Assembly (NCBI GenBank): GCA_000218745.1
Contig: GL947595.1
Location: 368,456-432,455 of the forward strand
Reading direction: 5' to 3'
DNA: 64,000 nucleotides
DNA from: Prochlorococcus marinus bv. HNLC2
Lineage (GTDB): Bacteria > Cyanobacteriota > Cyanobacteriia > PCC-6307 > Cyanobiaceae
The stretch's first letter is position 1; each line of letters opens with the position of its first letter. Made by a program: the position numbers and the translations under genes. A model generated the notes under the pieces. The model was not told where the DNA came from. It did not search any database and saw nothing but the letters and a program-made list of their open reading frames with translations. Of the stretch, positions 46,730 through 55,499 are shown piece by piece.

Positions 46730-48355
46730 TTATTTAGAGTTTGTTCTACCTAAACCTTGTAATATACCTTTGCCAATTAATCCAATTGATTTACCTACTA
46801 TTTTAGTTAAAATTGTTACTACAAAATCACCTATATATCTAACTATTATTTCTAGTTGTGGGGCCAATGCGTCTCTTATCTCAATAATCAAAGTAACCTG
46901 CCTTTGAAACCACTCTAGATTTCTTAAATCCTTTTCTCTATTTTCATTTCTATAGTATCTAATGAGTTTATTATCCATAATATCAATATATTCTCTCTTG
47001 CTTTCATAAAAATTTATAGGCATTATTATATTATTATGCCAACGATTATAGTTGTTTATATTATTTCTAAATCTTTCAAAGTTTCTTGTAGATAGTAATT
47101 TGTTATTAATTAAATTTGCTCTTAATTCTGGGTATTCTGAACATAAATTAAAAATTTCTGAGGCTAAATTATTGCATATTCTTATTGCCCAATTTGATAT
47201 AATTTCCTCGATTAATTTAAATGATTCAGTTTCATATAAAGGAAGTATCCTTCCTTCAAAACTTAAAGGTTCATTATTAATTATGGGTTTAAAAAATAAT
47301 TCTGCTTTATGAGATTCAGAGTCATCTTCAATTGTTTGAATATTATCAGATAGGAATTTACTTAAAGAGATTAAATCGTTATCTTTTTTTACTCTAAAAT
47401 AAGAATCTTCAATATTTATTAATGTATTTTTCTTAAGTTCACTGATTAAAGAAATAAATTCCTCTTCTTCAAAATTTTCAAAAGAGTTATCTTTTAAATT
47501 TTTTATAAGCTTATTTAATTCACTAAGTATATTAGTAAGTAATTTATTTATATATTCTTTCTTTAAACCTGTAAGGATCAAGTCTGGATTTTTAAGATCA
47601 ATTTCTATTTTTATTGAACTATATTTTTTAATGAGCCTACTATATATTATTTCCCAGATTTCCAAAGAATTTTTATTTTTTATGAAAATAGTATTATCTT
47701 TATTTTTAAGATCTGATTTTGGACTATCTGAAAAAACATTATTTGAATTCATTTCTATAGTATTTCCCCATAAAAATATAAGTAATGATTTTGCAGTAAT
47801 TAGTTCTCTTAATCTACCTTTTAATATGAATTTATATAGCTTAGGAGTCTTATCATAGTTTAAATAACTGAAGATATTATTAATTTCACTATCAATTTGT
47901 TTAAGACCTGATGTAAGAATTTTTTGATTAAAAGTTAATTCTTTTTTAGTTTTGATTTTTGCAGGGTATTTTGCGTTAAGGTCAAAGACCCTTCCTCCTT
48001 CTAAAATTATATTTATTGATTCCAGAACTTTTTCTACTTGAGGATTTAATATTATTCCTTCACAATTCAAATTTGGCAAAGGTGTATCTTCTTCCTTTAT
48101 AAATTCACTTGAGAAAATTATTAATATCTTAGATTCTGACCATTTTTCTTTTATTTTTATAAGCTCTAGACGAATCAAATCTTCAGATTCATAGTTAAGA
48201 ATATTCCAGATTATTAAGTCTGGATTAACTTTAGGATCATTTCTATCTAATGATATATTGAGATCATTATCTAATGATGTTAATTTTAAAGATATTGATT
48301 CTGCAATTAAACTAGGTGCAATAATTAATATTGATTTTTCTTTAGTTGTTTTCAA
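46730..48355 (-). CDS. DUF3685 protein with degenerate receiver-like N-terminus
   Basis: 541 aa. The first 120 residues follow a response-regulator receiver pattern (SILIIAPSLIAESISLKL, NPDLIIWNILNYES, KILIIFSSE), but the phospho-acceptor position in DLIIWN is Asn instead of Asp. The rest matches the layout of cyanobacterial DUF3685 proteins, with a conserved C-terminus (LEWFQRQVTLIIEIRDALAPQLEI...GKGILQGLGR). No DNA-binding domain is seen. Function unknown. Confidence 0.75.
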   Translation of the reverse strand: MKTTKEKSILIIAPSLIAESISLKLTSLDNDLNISLDRNDPKVNPDLIIWNILNYESEDLIRLELIKIKEKWSESKILIIFSSEFIKEEDTPLPNLNCEGIILNPQVEKVLESINIILEGGRVFDLNAKYPAKIKTKKELTFNQKILTSGLKQIDSEINNIFSYLNYDKTPKLYKFILKGRLRELITAKSLLIFLWGNTIEMNSNNVFSDSPKSDLKNKDNTIFIKNKNSLEIWEIIYSRLIKKYSSIKIEIDLKNPDLILTGLKKEYINKLLTNILSELNKLIKNLKDNSFENFEEEEFISLISELKKNTLINIEDSYFRVKKDNDLISLSKFLSDNIQTIEDDSESHKAELFFKPIINNEPLSFEGRILPLYETESFKLIEEIISNWAIRICNNLASEIFNLCSEYPELRANLINNKLLSTRNFERFRNNINNYNRWHNNIIMPINFYESKREYIDIMDNKLIRYYRNENREKDLRNLEWFQRQVTLIIEIRDALAPQLEIIVRYIGDFVVTILTKIVGKSIGLIGKGILQGLGRTNSK

Positions 48356-48434
48356 TTAAAAGACAATCAACTCTATCTTAAATTAACTAATAAAACAGTT
48401 TAATTCCAGTCCTAATTTATTTTTGAATTACTTT

Positions 48435-49202
48435 TCAAGCATAGTGATTATTATCAATAGGAAAATCCATTAATCTTTCAGAGGAAAGTATATTATTTGC
48501 TTCTTTTATTGTAAATTTCTCTTCATAGAGAGCTTTGCCTACTATTACCCCATAAAGACCACTATTTTCAAACTTTGTAAGAGATATTAAATCAGATAAT
48601 GAACCAATTCCACCAGAGGCTATTACAGGAATATTAGTATTTTGCAAGACATCACTAATGAACTTTTCATTTGTCCCACCAAGTGTACCGTCTGTATTTA
48701 TATCAGTAATAATAAAATTAGAAATCTCTAAATTTGAAAGTTCCTTTATTAAATCAATCGCATAAGTATCAGAATCTTTTAACCATCCTCTTGTACTTAC
48801 TTTACCTTTATTAGCATCAATTCCAATAATTATCTTTTTTGGGAAAGTTGATGCTAATTCTTTAACCAATTTTTTATTTTCAATTGCTGAAGTTCCCATA
48901 ATTACTTTGTCAATTCCATATGAAAAAAGTTGTTCAATTCTTTCTTTAGATCTTATTCCTCCTCCAATCTGTATAGGTATATTAATTGATTCAGAAATCA
49001 TCCTTATAGAGCTATCATTTAGAGGAAGTCCTGTTTTCGCAGCATCTAAGTCTACTATATGAATAAATTCAGCCCCTTCTTTTTCCCAAAATTTAGCTTG
49101 TTTTACAGGATCATTACCAAATTCTTTTTTTTGATTAAAATTGCCTTTTACAAGCCTTACACATTTTCCTTTTAAAAGATCTATTGCTGGAAAAAGTTTC
49201 AT
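48435..49202 (-). CDS. hisA: ProFAR isomerase (HisA)
   Basis: Histidine biosynthesis TIM-barrel of 255 aa. Catalytic aspartates in FPAIDLLKGKCVRL and ITDINTDGTLGG, plus QIGGGIRS and ASGGIGSL phosphate loops. Complete. Confidence 0.96.
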   Translation of the reverse strand: MKLFPAIDLLKGKCVRLVKGNFNQKKEFGNDPVKQAKFWEKEGAEFIHIVDLDAAKTGLPLNDSSIRMISESINIPIQIGGGIRSKERIEQLFSYGIDKVIMGTSAIENKKLVKELASTFPKKIIIGIDANKGKVSTRGWLKDSDTYAIDLIKELSNLEISNFIITDINTDGTLGGTNEKFISDVLQNTNIPVIASGGIGSLSDLISLTKFENSGLYGVIVGKALYEEKFTIKEANNILSSERLMDFPIDNNHYA

Positions 49203-49294
49203 CTTTTATACCTTTTCATTAATTTCATTGGACGTAGTACTATTTTAATTAAATCTTAATTAAAGTTACAACTTAAGTTTAAATTATTATTATT

Positions 49295-50215
49295 ATGAAA
49301 ATTCTTGTAATGGGAGGCACAAGATTTGTTGGCAAATCTTTGGTTCAAAAGTTAATTTTACAAAATCATGATATCGATATCTTTACTAGAGGTAATAATC
49401 CTAATCCAAAGGGTTCAAATTTAATAAAAGGCGATAGAAATAATTTAGAGGATATATTAAAATTAAAAAATAAAAAATATGATATTGTTTTTGATATTTC
49501 GGGACGTGAACTTTCTCAAACAAAAATTTTAATAGAAAATATTAATGAGAATTTTGATAGATACGTTTATGTTAGCTCAGCAGGGGTATATCAAGATAAT
49601 CAAGAATTACCTATTAATGAAAAAGATCCTATTGCTAAAGATAGTCGGCATATAGGAAAGTACGAAAGTGAAAAATGGCTAATTGATAATAAAATTCCTT
49701 TTACGAGTTTCAGACCTACATATATATATGGACCTGGAAATTATAATAAAATTGAAAACTGGTTTTTTGAGAGGATAGTAAGTTTAAAAAAGGTACCTAT
49801 CCCATTTGATGGATCTTTGATAACTCAATTAGGTCATGTATCTGATCTGACAGATGCAATGATTAAATGCTTAAGTCAAATAAAAACCAAAAATAATATT
49901 TACAATTGTTCAGGTGAGAAAGGCATTACGATAAAAGGCCTAGTTATGATTTGTGCTGATGTTTGTAATATTGATAGGAATGATATCGAGCTACTTTCAT
50001 TCGATTACAGAAAGCTTGACACTAAATCTAGAAAGAGCTTTCCAATAAGATTAAAACATTACCATACCTCAATTTCTAAGATAAAGGAAGATTTAGATTG
50101 GGAACCAAAATACAATCTTATTAATGGTTTGCAAAATAGCTTTCAAAATGATTTTAAATCAAAATTAAACGCTATTTTTAATTTTGATTCAGATAATAAT
50201 TTATTTAATTCTTAA
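49295..50215 (+). CDS. NAD-dependent epimerase/dehydratase, CSP41-like
   Basis: An extended SDR of 306 aa with MGGTRFVGKSL at the N-terminus, VYVSSAGVYQ and a YESEK-type catalytic segment (Y-x3-K), and FRPTYIYGPGN. The closest type I recognise is the chloroplast stem-loop-binding CSP41 group of cyanobacteria and plants, which bind RNA, but a sugar-nucleotide epimerase is also possible. Its tail overlaps pgsA by 15 bp. Confidence 0.82.
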   Translation: MKILVMGGTRFVGKSLVQKLILQNHDIDIFTRGNNPNPKGSNLIKGDRNNLEDILKLKNKKYDIVFDISGRELSQTKILIENINENFDRYVYVSSAGVYQDNQELPINEKDPIAKDSRHIGKYESEKWLIDNKIPFTSFRPTYIYGPGNYNKIENWFFERIVSLKKVPIPFDGSLITQLGHVSDLTDAMIKCLSQIKTKNNIYNCSGEKGITIKGLVMICADVCNIDRNDIELLSFDYRKLDTKSRKSFPIRLKHYHTSISKIKEDLDWEPKYNLINGLQNSFQNDFKSKLNAIFNFDSDNNLFNS

Positions 50216-50698
50216 ATAAGAGAATAAAGAAACTATTGTTAATGCAATACTTATCCAATAAAATATCATCCCTATATTTTGGATTTGAAAATGGTTGAAG
50301 TTTGAAAATAATATAATTAATGAAATAAATTGAAAAAGAGTCTTATATTTTCCAATCTTTAAAGCTGGTAATCCATTCTCTTTCGTGCCTCTGAATGCTG
50401 AAATTAAAAATTCTCTTATTAATAGTACTGATAAGGACCAAAATGGTATTACTTCATATTTACATAACCAGATAAAAGGAATAATTATAAAAACTTTATC
50501 AGCTAAAGGATCTAATATCGCCCCTAATTTGGTTTTGAGCTTAAATTTTCTAGCAATATATCCGTCTAAATAATCTGTTATTCCTCCAAATAGGATTATT
50601 ATCCAAACAAAAAGTATATTATTTGTTTCTAAGAAAATTATTAATGGAATAGTAAAAATTAACCTTATAGATGTTATGTAATTTGGTAGGTTATACAT
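50201..50698 (-). CDS. pgsA: CDP-diacylglycerol-glycerol-3-phosphate 3-phosphatidyltransferase
   Basis: Makes phosphatidylglycerol-phosphate; PG is essential for photosystems. The CDP-alcohol phosphotransferase motif DGYIARKF...GAILDPLADK (D-G-x2-A-R-x8-G-x3-D-x3-D) is complete, and several transmembrane helices are present. I start at ATG 50698 (MYNLPNYIT); a TTG at 50731 adds 11 residues. About 165 aa. Confidence 0.93.
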   Translation of the reverse strand: MYNLPNYITSIRLIFTIPLIIFLETNNILFVWIIILFGGITDYLDGYIARKFKLKTKLGAILDPLADKVFIIIPFIWLCKYEVIPFWSLSVLLIREFLISAFRGTKENGLPALKIGKYKTLFQFISLIILFSNFNHFQIQNIGMIFYWISIALTIVSLFSYLRIK

Positions 50699-50789
50699 TT
50701 TTAAGACTTTATTTATACCAATTATTAACAATATTTTATAAATTATATATTTGATTTGAATTAAACCCTACTCTTGTAACTTTTTCTAT

Positions 50790-50978
50790 TTAATAATCTC
50801 TTGACAACTTTTTTTCTGCCTCTAATTCATCTTCCAACTGACCTATTAATCTTGCTACTAAAGCTTGAAATTCAGGCTGACATCCTTTGAAGGCTGCTTT
50901 GTGTCTAATTGGTTCGTTTCTAGTTCGGAGATCAGTTAGCATTAGTTGAAGTGCATCGACTCTAGAATTTATATTCAT
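50790..50978 (-). CDS. Small conserved-looking protein (62 aa)
   Basis: A soluble, helical, basic-acidic 62-aa protein (NSRVDALQLMLTDLRTRNEP ... GQLEDELEAEKKL). Composition is less AT-biased than the neighbours, with many Arg and Leu, suggesting constraint. No family known to me; probably a picocyanobacterial core protein. Confidence 0.75.
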   Translation of the reverse strand: MNINSRVDALQLMLTDLRTRNEPIRHKAAFKGCQPEFQALVARLIGQLEDELEAEKKLSRDY

Positions 50979-51009
50979 TTAGCTTAAATTTTCTTTTATT
51001 TTACATTAT

Positions 51010-51669
51010 TTAAATACTTTGTATAGCTTTTTCGAATGCAACCTTTTTGTATTCTGTGGAACTAGTAATTTCTATTATTTTATTTATAGACTCCTTATTT
51101 TTGATTGCTTCTATACAACATCTTGCAACTAGTCTTCTAGGAATTGATCCTTTAGTTTGCGAATCTATTTTTGAATATAAAACATTTTGATCATCTATAA
51201 TTTCATCTTCTTTTAATCCACCTGGTCTTATAATTGTCCATTCAAAATATGGATTTCTCAAGAAATTTTCACCAATTTTTTTCCAAATTAAAATTAATCC
51301 AAAAAGGTTTAATGGATGTAATAACTTACCTGTGCACAAAGAGCTAACAAGTATTACCCTTTTAATTCCTACTCTTTTGCAACTTTCTAGTTGCCTATAA
51401 ACACCTAGAGCATCAACTCTAGCTGGCCCTGTCAAATCTAAGGAGGCCCTTGCTCCAGTGGCAATAATTAATGCATCTGTGCCTCTCAGTGAATCATCTA
51501 ATTTTTGTTTATTATCGAGTGATAACTTTATAATTTCATGTTTTTCTAATTCTTTAGAAATGACTGAATTTTTTCTGACAATTTGTTTTATTTTATATCC
51601 TTCTTTTGAAGCCTCTTCAACAATTCTGAAACCTGTTTTACCAGAAGCACCTGTAATTGCAATTTTCAT
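51010..51669 (-). CDS. NAD(P)-binding atypical SDR
   Basis: A 219-aa Rossmann protein starting MKIAITGASGKTGFRIVEEA with a TGASGKTG dinucleotide loop, ALIIATGARAS and RVILVSSL. The family includes flavin reductase/biliverdin reductase-like and NmrA-like proteins; substrate cannot be read. Located between the 62-aa gene and nth. Confidence 0.85.
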   Translation of the reverse strand: MKIAITGASGKTGFRIVEEASKEGYKIKQIVRKNSVISKELEKHEIIKLSLDNKQKLDDSLRGTDALIIATGARASLDLTGPARVDALGVYRQLESCKRVGIKRVILVSSLCTGKLLHPLNLFGLILIWKKIGENFLRNPYFEWTIIRPGGLKEDEIIDDQNVLYSKIDSQTKGSIPRRLVARCCIEAIKNKESINKIIEITSSTEYKKVAFEKAIQSI

Positions 51670-51700
51670 GTTTATACTTTTTACTGATAATATATATGAT

Positions 51701-52354
51701 TCAGGCTTTTTTAGTTATAAATTTCTTTTTTCTATTTGGATATAACTTTTTACACATAAAACATTTTGTACCATCACAGCCTCTTGCTGTGCAATACTCC
51801 CTTCCAAAAAATATTATTTGTAAATGTAGTTTATTCCACTCTGATATAGGAAATATCTTTTTTAAATCCTTCTCTGTTTGTAAAACATTTTCTCCTTTAG
51901 TTAATCCCCATCTTTGTGATAAACGATGAATATGAGTATCCACAGGGAAAGATGGGATTTTAAAAACTTGAGACATAATTACAGAAGCAGTTTTATGTCC
52001 AACGCCTGGTAATGATTCTAGGTTTTCAAATGTATCAGGTACCTTACCATCAAAGTTTTCGATAATCATTTTTGATAAAAGGTAGGTATTTTTTGATTTT
52101 TGTTTTGACAAACCTAATTGTTTTATATATTGATAAATATTATCAGCTCCTAATTTCACCATTTTGGATGGAGTATCAGCGATTTCAAATAAATCTTTAG
52201 TAAGTTCATTTACTTTCTTGTCTGTTGATTGAGCGCTTAAAACGACTGCTACTAAAAGTGTATATGCATTCTTATGGTTAAGAGGGATAGGTGGTTCTGG
52301 ATAGAGCTTATTAAGCTCCTTTAATATTATTATTGCTCTTTCTTTTTTAATCAT
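51701..52354 (-). CDS. nth: Endonuclease III (DNA glycosylase/AP lyase)
   Basis: Base excision repair enzyme of 217 aa with HhH motif LPGVGHKTASVIM and the catalytic lysine and aspartate (K in GVGHK and D in PVDTHIHRL). The C-terminal cysteine cluster reads C-x4-C-x4-C-x2-C instead of the usual C-x6-C-x2-C-x5-C for the 4Fe-4S centre, with no later cysteine. The family call is firm; the cluster may be altered. Confidence 0.93.
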   Translation of the reverse strand: MIKKERAIIILKELNKLYPEPPIPLNHKNAYTLLVAVVLSAQSTDKKVNELTKDLFEIADTPSKMVKLGADNIYQYIKQLGLSKQKSKNTYLLSKMIIENFDGKVPDTFENLESLPGVGHKTASVIMSQVFKIPSFPVDTHIHRLSQRWGLTKGENVLQTEKDLKKIFPISEWNKLHLQIIFFGREYCTARGCDGTKCFMCKKLYPNRKKKFITKKA

Positions 52355-52454
52355 CTTAATTATCTATAGATTTGTGATGTATAAAAGGATACTTTAAATT
52401 AGTTGAACTATTATTTTCTGCTAATTTTTAAAAGGCTAGTAAATTAAAAAACTA

Positions 52455-53516
52455 GTGAAAAATAGTGCATTAATAATCAAGAATATATCTCACACATATG
52501 ATAAGAATAAGAATGCAAAATTGATTTTAAATTCGGTTAATTTAAAAATTCAAAAAGGGGAATTATTGGGTTTATTAGGACCATCAGGCTGTGGAAAGAC
52601 AACTTTACTAAGATTAATAGCAGGATTTGAAAAACCTCAAAAAGGAGAAATTTTTCTTAATGATAATTTAATTTCATCTTCAGAATCTTTGCTTTCGCCA
52701 GAAAAAAGGAACATTGGCATGGTATTTCAAGATTATGCATTATTTCCTCATTTAAGTGTCTATGAAAATACAAAATTCGGTTTGAAAAATAAAAATCAAG
52801 AGGATAGGATTGATTATTTACTTAAAGTTTTAGGTATAGATTTTTTAAGAGATCGCTATCCTCATGAATTATCAGGAGGCCAAAAACAAAGATTAGCTAT
52901 TGCCCGCGCTTTAGCACCAGGGACTTCATTTTTGTTGCTTGATGAACCATTTTGTAGCCTAGATTTAAATGTTAGGTTAAGACTTAGAAGCGAATTGCCA
53001 AATATTTTAAAAAGTTTTGGTGCTAGTGGTCTAATGGTTACACATGATCCAGAAGAAGCAATGGCTATATGCGATAAAGTAGCTGTTATGAATGACGGCT
53101 TTATTCATCAATACGATACACCTGTTGAACTAATTAATAATCCAAAAACACTTTTTGTAAGTCGATTTATTTTAGGCAATAATACGCTAAAAATTAAAGT
53201 AGAAGATAGATACTTAAATACTTGTCTTGGGAAGTTAAAGATATCAAATTATCCTAAAAATAAAAACATTAATTTTTTATCAATTTCTCCAAAATCCATT
53301 TCAATTAATAAGTCAATTAACGGGAATGCAAAAGTTATAGCTAAAGAGTTTCTTGGTGATTTTTATATTTACAAAGTATCAATTGGAAATGATGAACTAA
53401 GAGTCAGGACATCATTCGATAATAAATTTGCGATTGGTGAAAAATGTGATGTTTACCCTAAAAAAGATAATGAATTTTTTATATATCCTGGGAGTTATAA
53501 AAATAAGATTATATAA
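52455..53516 (+). CDS. ABC transporter ATPase, iron(III)/polyamine type
   Basis: A 353-aa CysA/PotA/FutC-like ATPase with Walker A GPSGCGKTT, LSGGQKQRLAIARAL, Walker B LLLDEPFCSLD and HDPEEAMAI, plus a C-terminal TOBE-like regulatory domain (about 230-353). In Prochlorococcus a gene of this class encodes the FutC ATPase of the ferric transporter. The nearby ferritin and Fur-like box support iron, but the substrate is not proven by sequence. Start GTG 52455. No permease is adjacent. Confidence 0.85.
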   Translation: MKNSALIIKNISHTYDKNKNAKLILNSVNLKIQKGELLGLLGPSGCGKTTLLRLIAGFEKPQKGEIFLNDNLISSSESLLSPEKRNIGMVFQDYALFPHLSVYENTKFGLKNKNQEDRIDYLLKVLGIDFLRDRYPHELSGGQKQRLAIARALAPGTSFLLLDEPFCSLDLNVRLRLRSELPNILKSFGASGLMVTHDPEEAMAICDKVAVMNDGFIHQYDTPVELINNPKTLFVSRFILGNNTLKIKVEDRYLNTCLGKLKISNYPKNKNINFLSISPKSISINKSINGNAKVIAKEFLGDFYIYKVSIGNDELRVRTSFDNKFAIGEKCDVYPKKDNEFFIYPGSYKNKII

Positions 53517-53712
53517 GATTTCTAATACATTCTAAATTCACTCCATAATAGTAAATATTAAATCTTTTATTAATATCATCTGAAATTGTTTATTGATTTA
53601 AAATTCCATAACTGACTAAAAACATAATTCAAAGGAATAAAGTATATTTTTATGGATTAAATAGCACATTTTATACATATAGTGTATTATTTAGTTAGTA
53701 AATATTAAAGCT

Positions 53713-54267
53713 ATGCTTGAATCATCATTGCAGTTTAATCGGACATTAAAGTATGGCCCCTCTGGTCGTGCCATAGCCCAAGAATTTGATAGTAGTTTAT
53801 TAGATAATTTTTTTGAACATTTAACTATGGAAAGAAACGCAAATGTTCAATATTTTTCAATGTCTTTATGGTTCAAAGAAAGAGAGCTTAGGGGCTTTAG
53901 TTCCTTTTTTCTAAATGAGTCTAATGAGGAGATGTCTCATGTTCAAAAATTTGCAGATTATCTTATTGCAAGAGGTTATAAAGTGAATTTAAAAGATTTA
54001 CCTTCTCCAGTTCAGGAATGGGATTCAATTCAAGACCTGATAAATTTTGCATTTAAAATGGAAAGTGATTTAACAACTTCATTAGAACAACTTTATTCTA
54101 TTTCAGAAAGAGCTTCAGATATTAGATCAAGTGTATTTTTAGACCCTATTGTTGAAGCTCAAATAAATTCTGAAGATACATTTGCTTATTTGTCAGGTAA
54201 AGTCAAGTTTTCAGAAAATCAACCCTCTGCAATATTAATAATTGATAAAGAATTAAACGAAAAATAA
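53713..54267 (+). CDS. Ferritin
   Basis: Four-helix-bundle iron storage protein of 184 aa. The ferroxidase residues are visible: a glutamate in HLTMERNANVQYF (E40), E73 and H76 in NEEMSHVQKF, and later glutamates near FKMESDLTTSLEQLY. Preceded by a 196-bp gap with a TATTAT -10-like box near 53684. Beside a Crp-family regulator with a Fur-like box, it forms part of an apparent iron locus. Confidence 0.93.
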   Translation: MLESSLQFNRTLKYGPSGRAIAQEFDSSLLDNFFEHLTMERNANVQYFSMSLWFKERELRGFSSFFLNESNEEMSHVQKFADYLIARGYKVNLKDLPSPVQEWDSIQDLINFAFKMESDLTTSLEQLYSISERASDIRSSVFLDPIVEAQINSEDTFAYLSGKVKFSENQPSAILIIDKELNEK

Positions 54268-54555
54268 ATTATTATTTTGGAAAATTAATTTTTCACACCT
54301 ACTATATTTTTCATGCAATATTGAGGAATAGCTTAGATTCTCTTTATTTTGCCTATTAAATAAAAATACTTTTGACCTTAAATCTATAAACTTATTAAAA
54401 AGATAAGAATATTCATTTGATAATCTTTTCCTTAACTTTATATTATTTGTTTGATAAAAGGAATTTTTTATAGAAAAAATTCTTTTAGTAATAATTTCAA
54501 TCTCTATTAATACCGATTGAATAAGAATTTCTGATTTCATTGAAAGCTTTCTCAC
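54253..54555 (-). CDS. Hypothetical protein (100 aa)
   Basis: A helical, Lys/Ser/Leu-rich 100-aa protein (MRKLSMKSEILIQSVLIEIEI...) with no known motif. It starts one base after the Crp-family stop and overlaps the ferritin 3' end by 15 bp. It is probably co-transcribed with the regulator. Confidence 0.65.
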   Translation of the reverse strand: MRKLSMKSEILIQSVLIEIEIITKRIFSIKNSFYQTNNIKLRKRLSNEYSYLFNKFIDLRSKVFLFNRQNKENLSYSSILHEKYSRCEKLIFQNNNLFFV

Positions 54556-54556
54556 T

Positions 54557-55150
54557 TTAGCTTTCTAATGGTGATGATTCTATAAAGGATGGCGCAACGC
54601 TTACAGTTTGAGTTCCTAAGGGAGCTATGAGTAATTCTGCTGAACGTAATCTTGAAATTAATCTTGTTGAGGTAACCCTTGTAGATCCTATAAGTTCCCC
54701 AATCCTTTCATGGGTTAATCTAAATGGTAATTCACACCATTGCCCACATCTTCTACCTAACCTATTAACTAAAATGGCAAAAAGAGCTTGAAGCCTTTGT
54801 TCTGCATTTCCAAGATGCCTAATTCTAAGTAATTGCAACGTCCACTCGTTTACTGCATCAAATCCTGAATTATCCGTTATTTCAGCATTGCTATGAAAAG
54901 AAAGGTCTGTTAGAGCCTCTACACATACACCTTCACTACATAATCTATCTGTTCTTAATTGATCTCCTGATTGTAGGAAAGCTAAAGTCATTCCCTCTGT
55001 TTCTTCACAAGGACAATAGACCCTTGCAATTCCATTTTCTACTTCAAGACAAGTACCTTTTGGCCTAGAGGAAGGATCTATAAGCACTGATTGACCAGTT
55101 ATTATTCTTACAGATTGAGTATTTGCTTCTCCATAACTATGGAAATTCAT
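54557..55150 (-). CDS. Crp/Fnr-family transcriptional regulator, cysteine-rich
   Basis: 197 aa. A degenerate cNMP-like beta-roll (about 15-90) is followed by a dimer helix and a winged helix with HTH LTHERIGELIGSTRVTSTRLISRL (147-169). Seven cysteines are present (34, 46, 48, 71, 76, 135, 139), more than usual, including CPC at 46-48. It lacks the cAMP-binding arginine pattern of Crp. A Fur-like box lies 8 bp upstream of its start. Probable iron- or redox-responsive regulator, by inference. Confidence 0.86.
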   Translation of the reverse strand: MNFHSYGEANTQSVRIITGQSVLIDPSSRPKGTCLEVENGIARVYCPCEETEGMTLAFLQSGDQLRTDRLCSEGVCVEALTDLSFHSNAEITDNSGFDAVNEWTLQLLRIRHLGNAEQRLQALFAILVNRLGRRCGQWCELPFRLTHERIGELIGSTRVTSTRLISRLRSAELLIAPLGTQTVSVAPSFIESSPLES

Positions 55151-55157
55151 TTATGTA

Positions 55158-55176
55158 TATAATGAGAATTATTATC
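55158..55176 (-). promoter_or_regulatory. Fur-like box upstream of the Crp-family gene
   Basis: The 19-mer TATAATGAGAATTATTATC matches 16 of 19 positions of the E. coli Fur consensus GATAATGATAATCATTATC. It ends 8 bp before the ATG of the regulator gene. Further TGAGAA or TTCTCA hexamers occur at 55186, 55211 and 55256 in the same 157-bp divergent gap, so a zinc-ribbon gene at 55308 may share control. Confidence 0.68.
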
Positions 55177-55307
55177 AATTATGTATGAGAAAATGCCTTA
55201 TTGCAATACATTCTCATTAAGTAAGGAATTATTGATGAGATTCTTTACATTATTTTGAGAATATTATTTATGTAATAAAAATTTGATAGTAAATTATTTT
55301 AAAAATC

Positions 55308-55496
55308 ATGAAAAAAATATGTTTAAGATGCGGTTGTAATAGTTTTATCTCCGATAGATCTCTCGGTGGGAGAATAGTTTGCAAAAGATGTGGATCTTCT
55401 TCTATAGGTTATAAAGGCTTCTTATCTCTGAAAAATAAAAATTTTTTATATTTAATGATAATTTTTGTGGTTTTTTTAATAATAATTATTTTATAA
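55308..55496 (+). CDS. Small zinc-ribbon membrane protein (62 aa)
   Basis: MKKICLRCGCNSF...VCKRCGSSS has two CxxC knuckles (C5-x2-C8 and C25-x2-C28) followed by one C-terminal transmembrane helix (about 46-61). It is divergent from the Crp-family gene, across the Fur-like box region, and convergent with an ABC ATPase gene. No family name known. Confidence 0.75.
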   Translation: MKKICLRCGCNSFISDRSLGGRIVCKRCGSSSIGYKGFLSLKNKNFLYLMIIFVVFLIIIIL

Positions 55497-55499
55497 ATT

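Noticed and set aside
55181..55258. 25-codon open frame starting MYEKMPYC in the Crp/zinc-ribbon gap
   Set aside because: Very short, no ribosome site, and it overlaps the regulatory hexamers; nothing else supports a gene.
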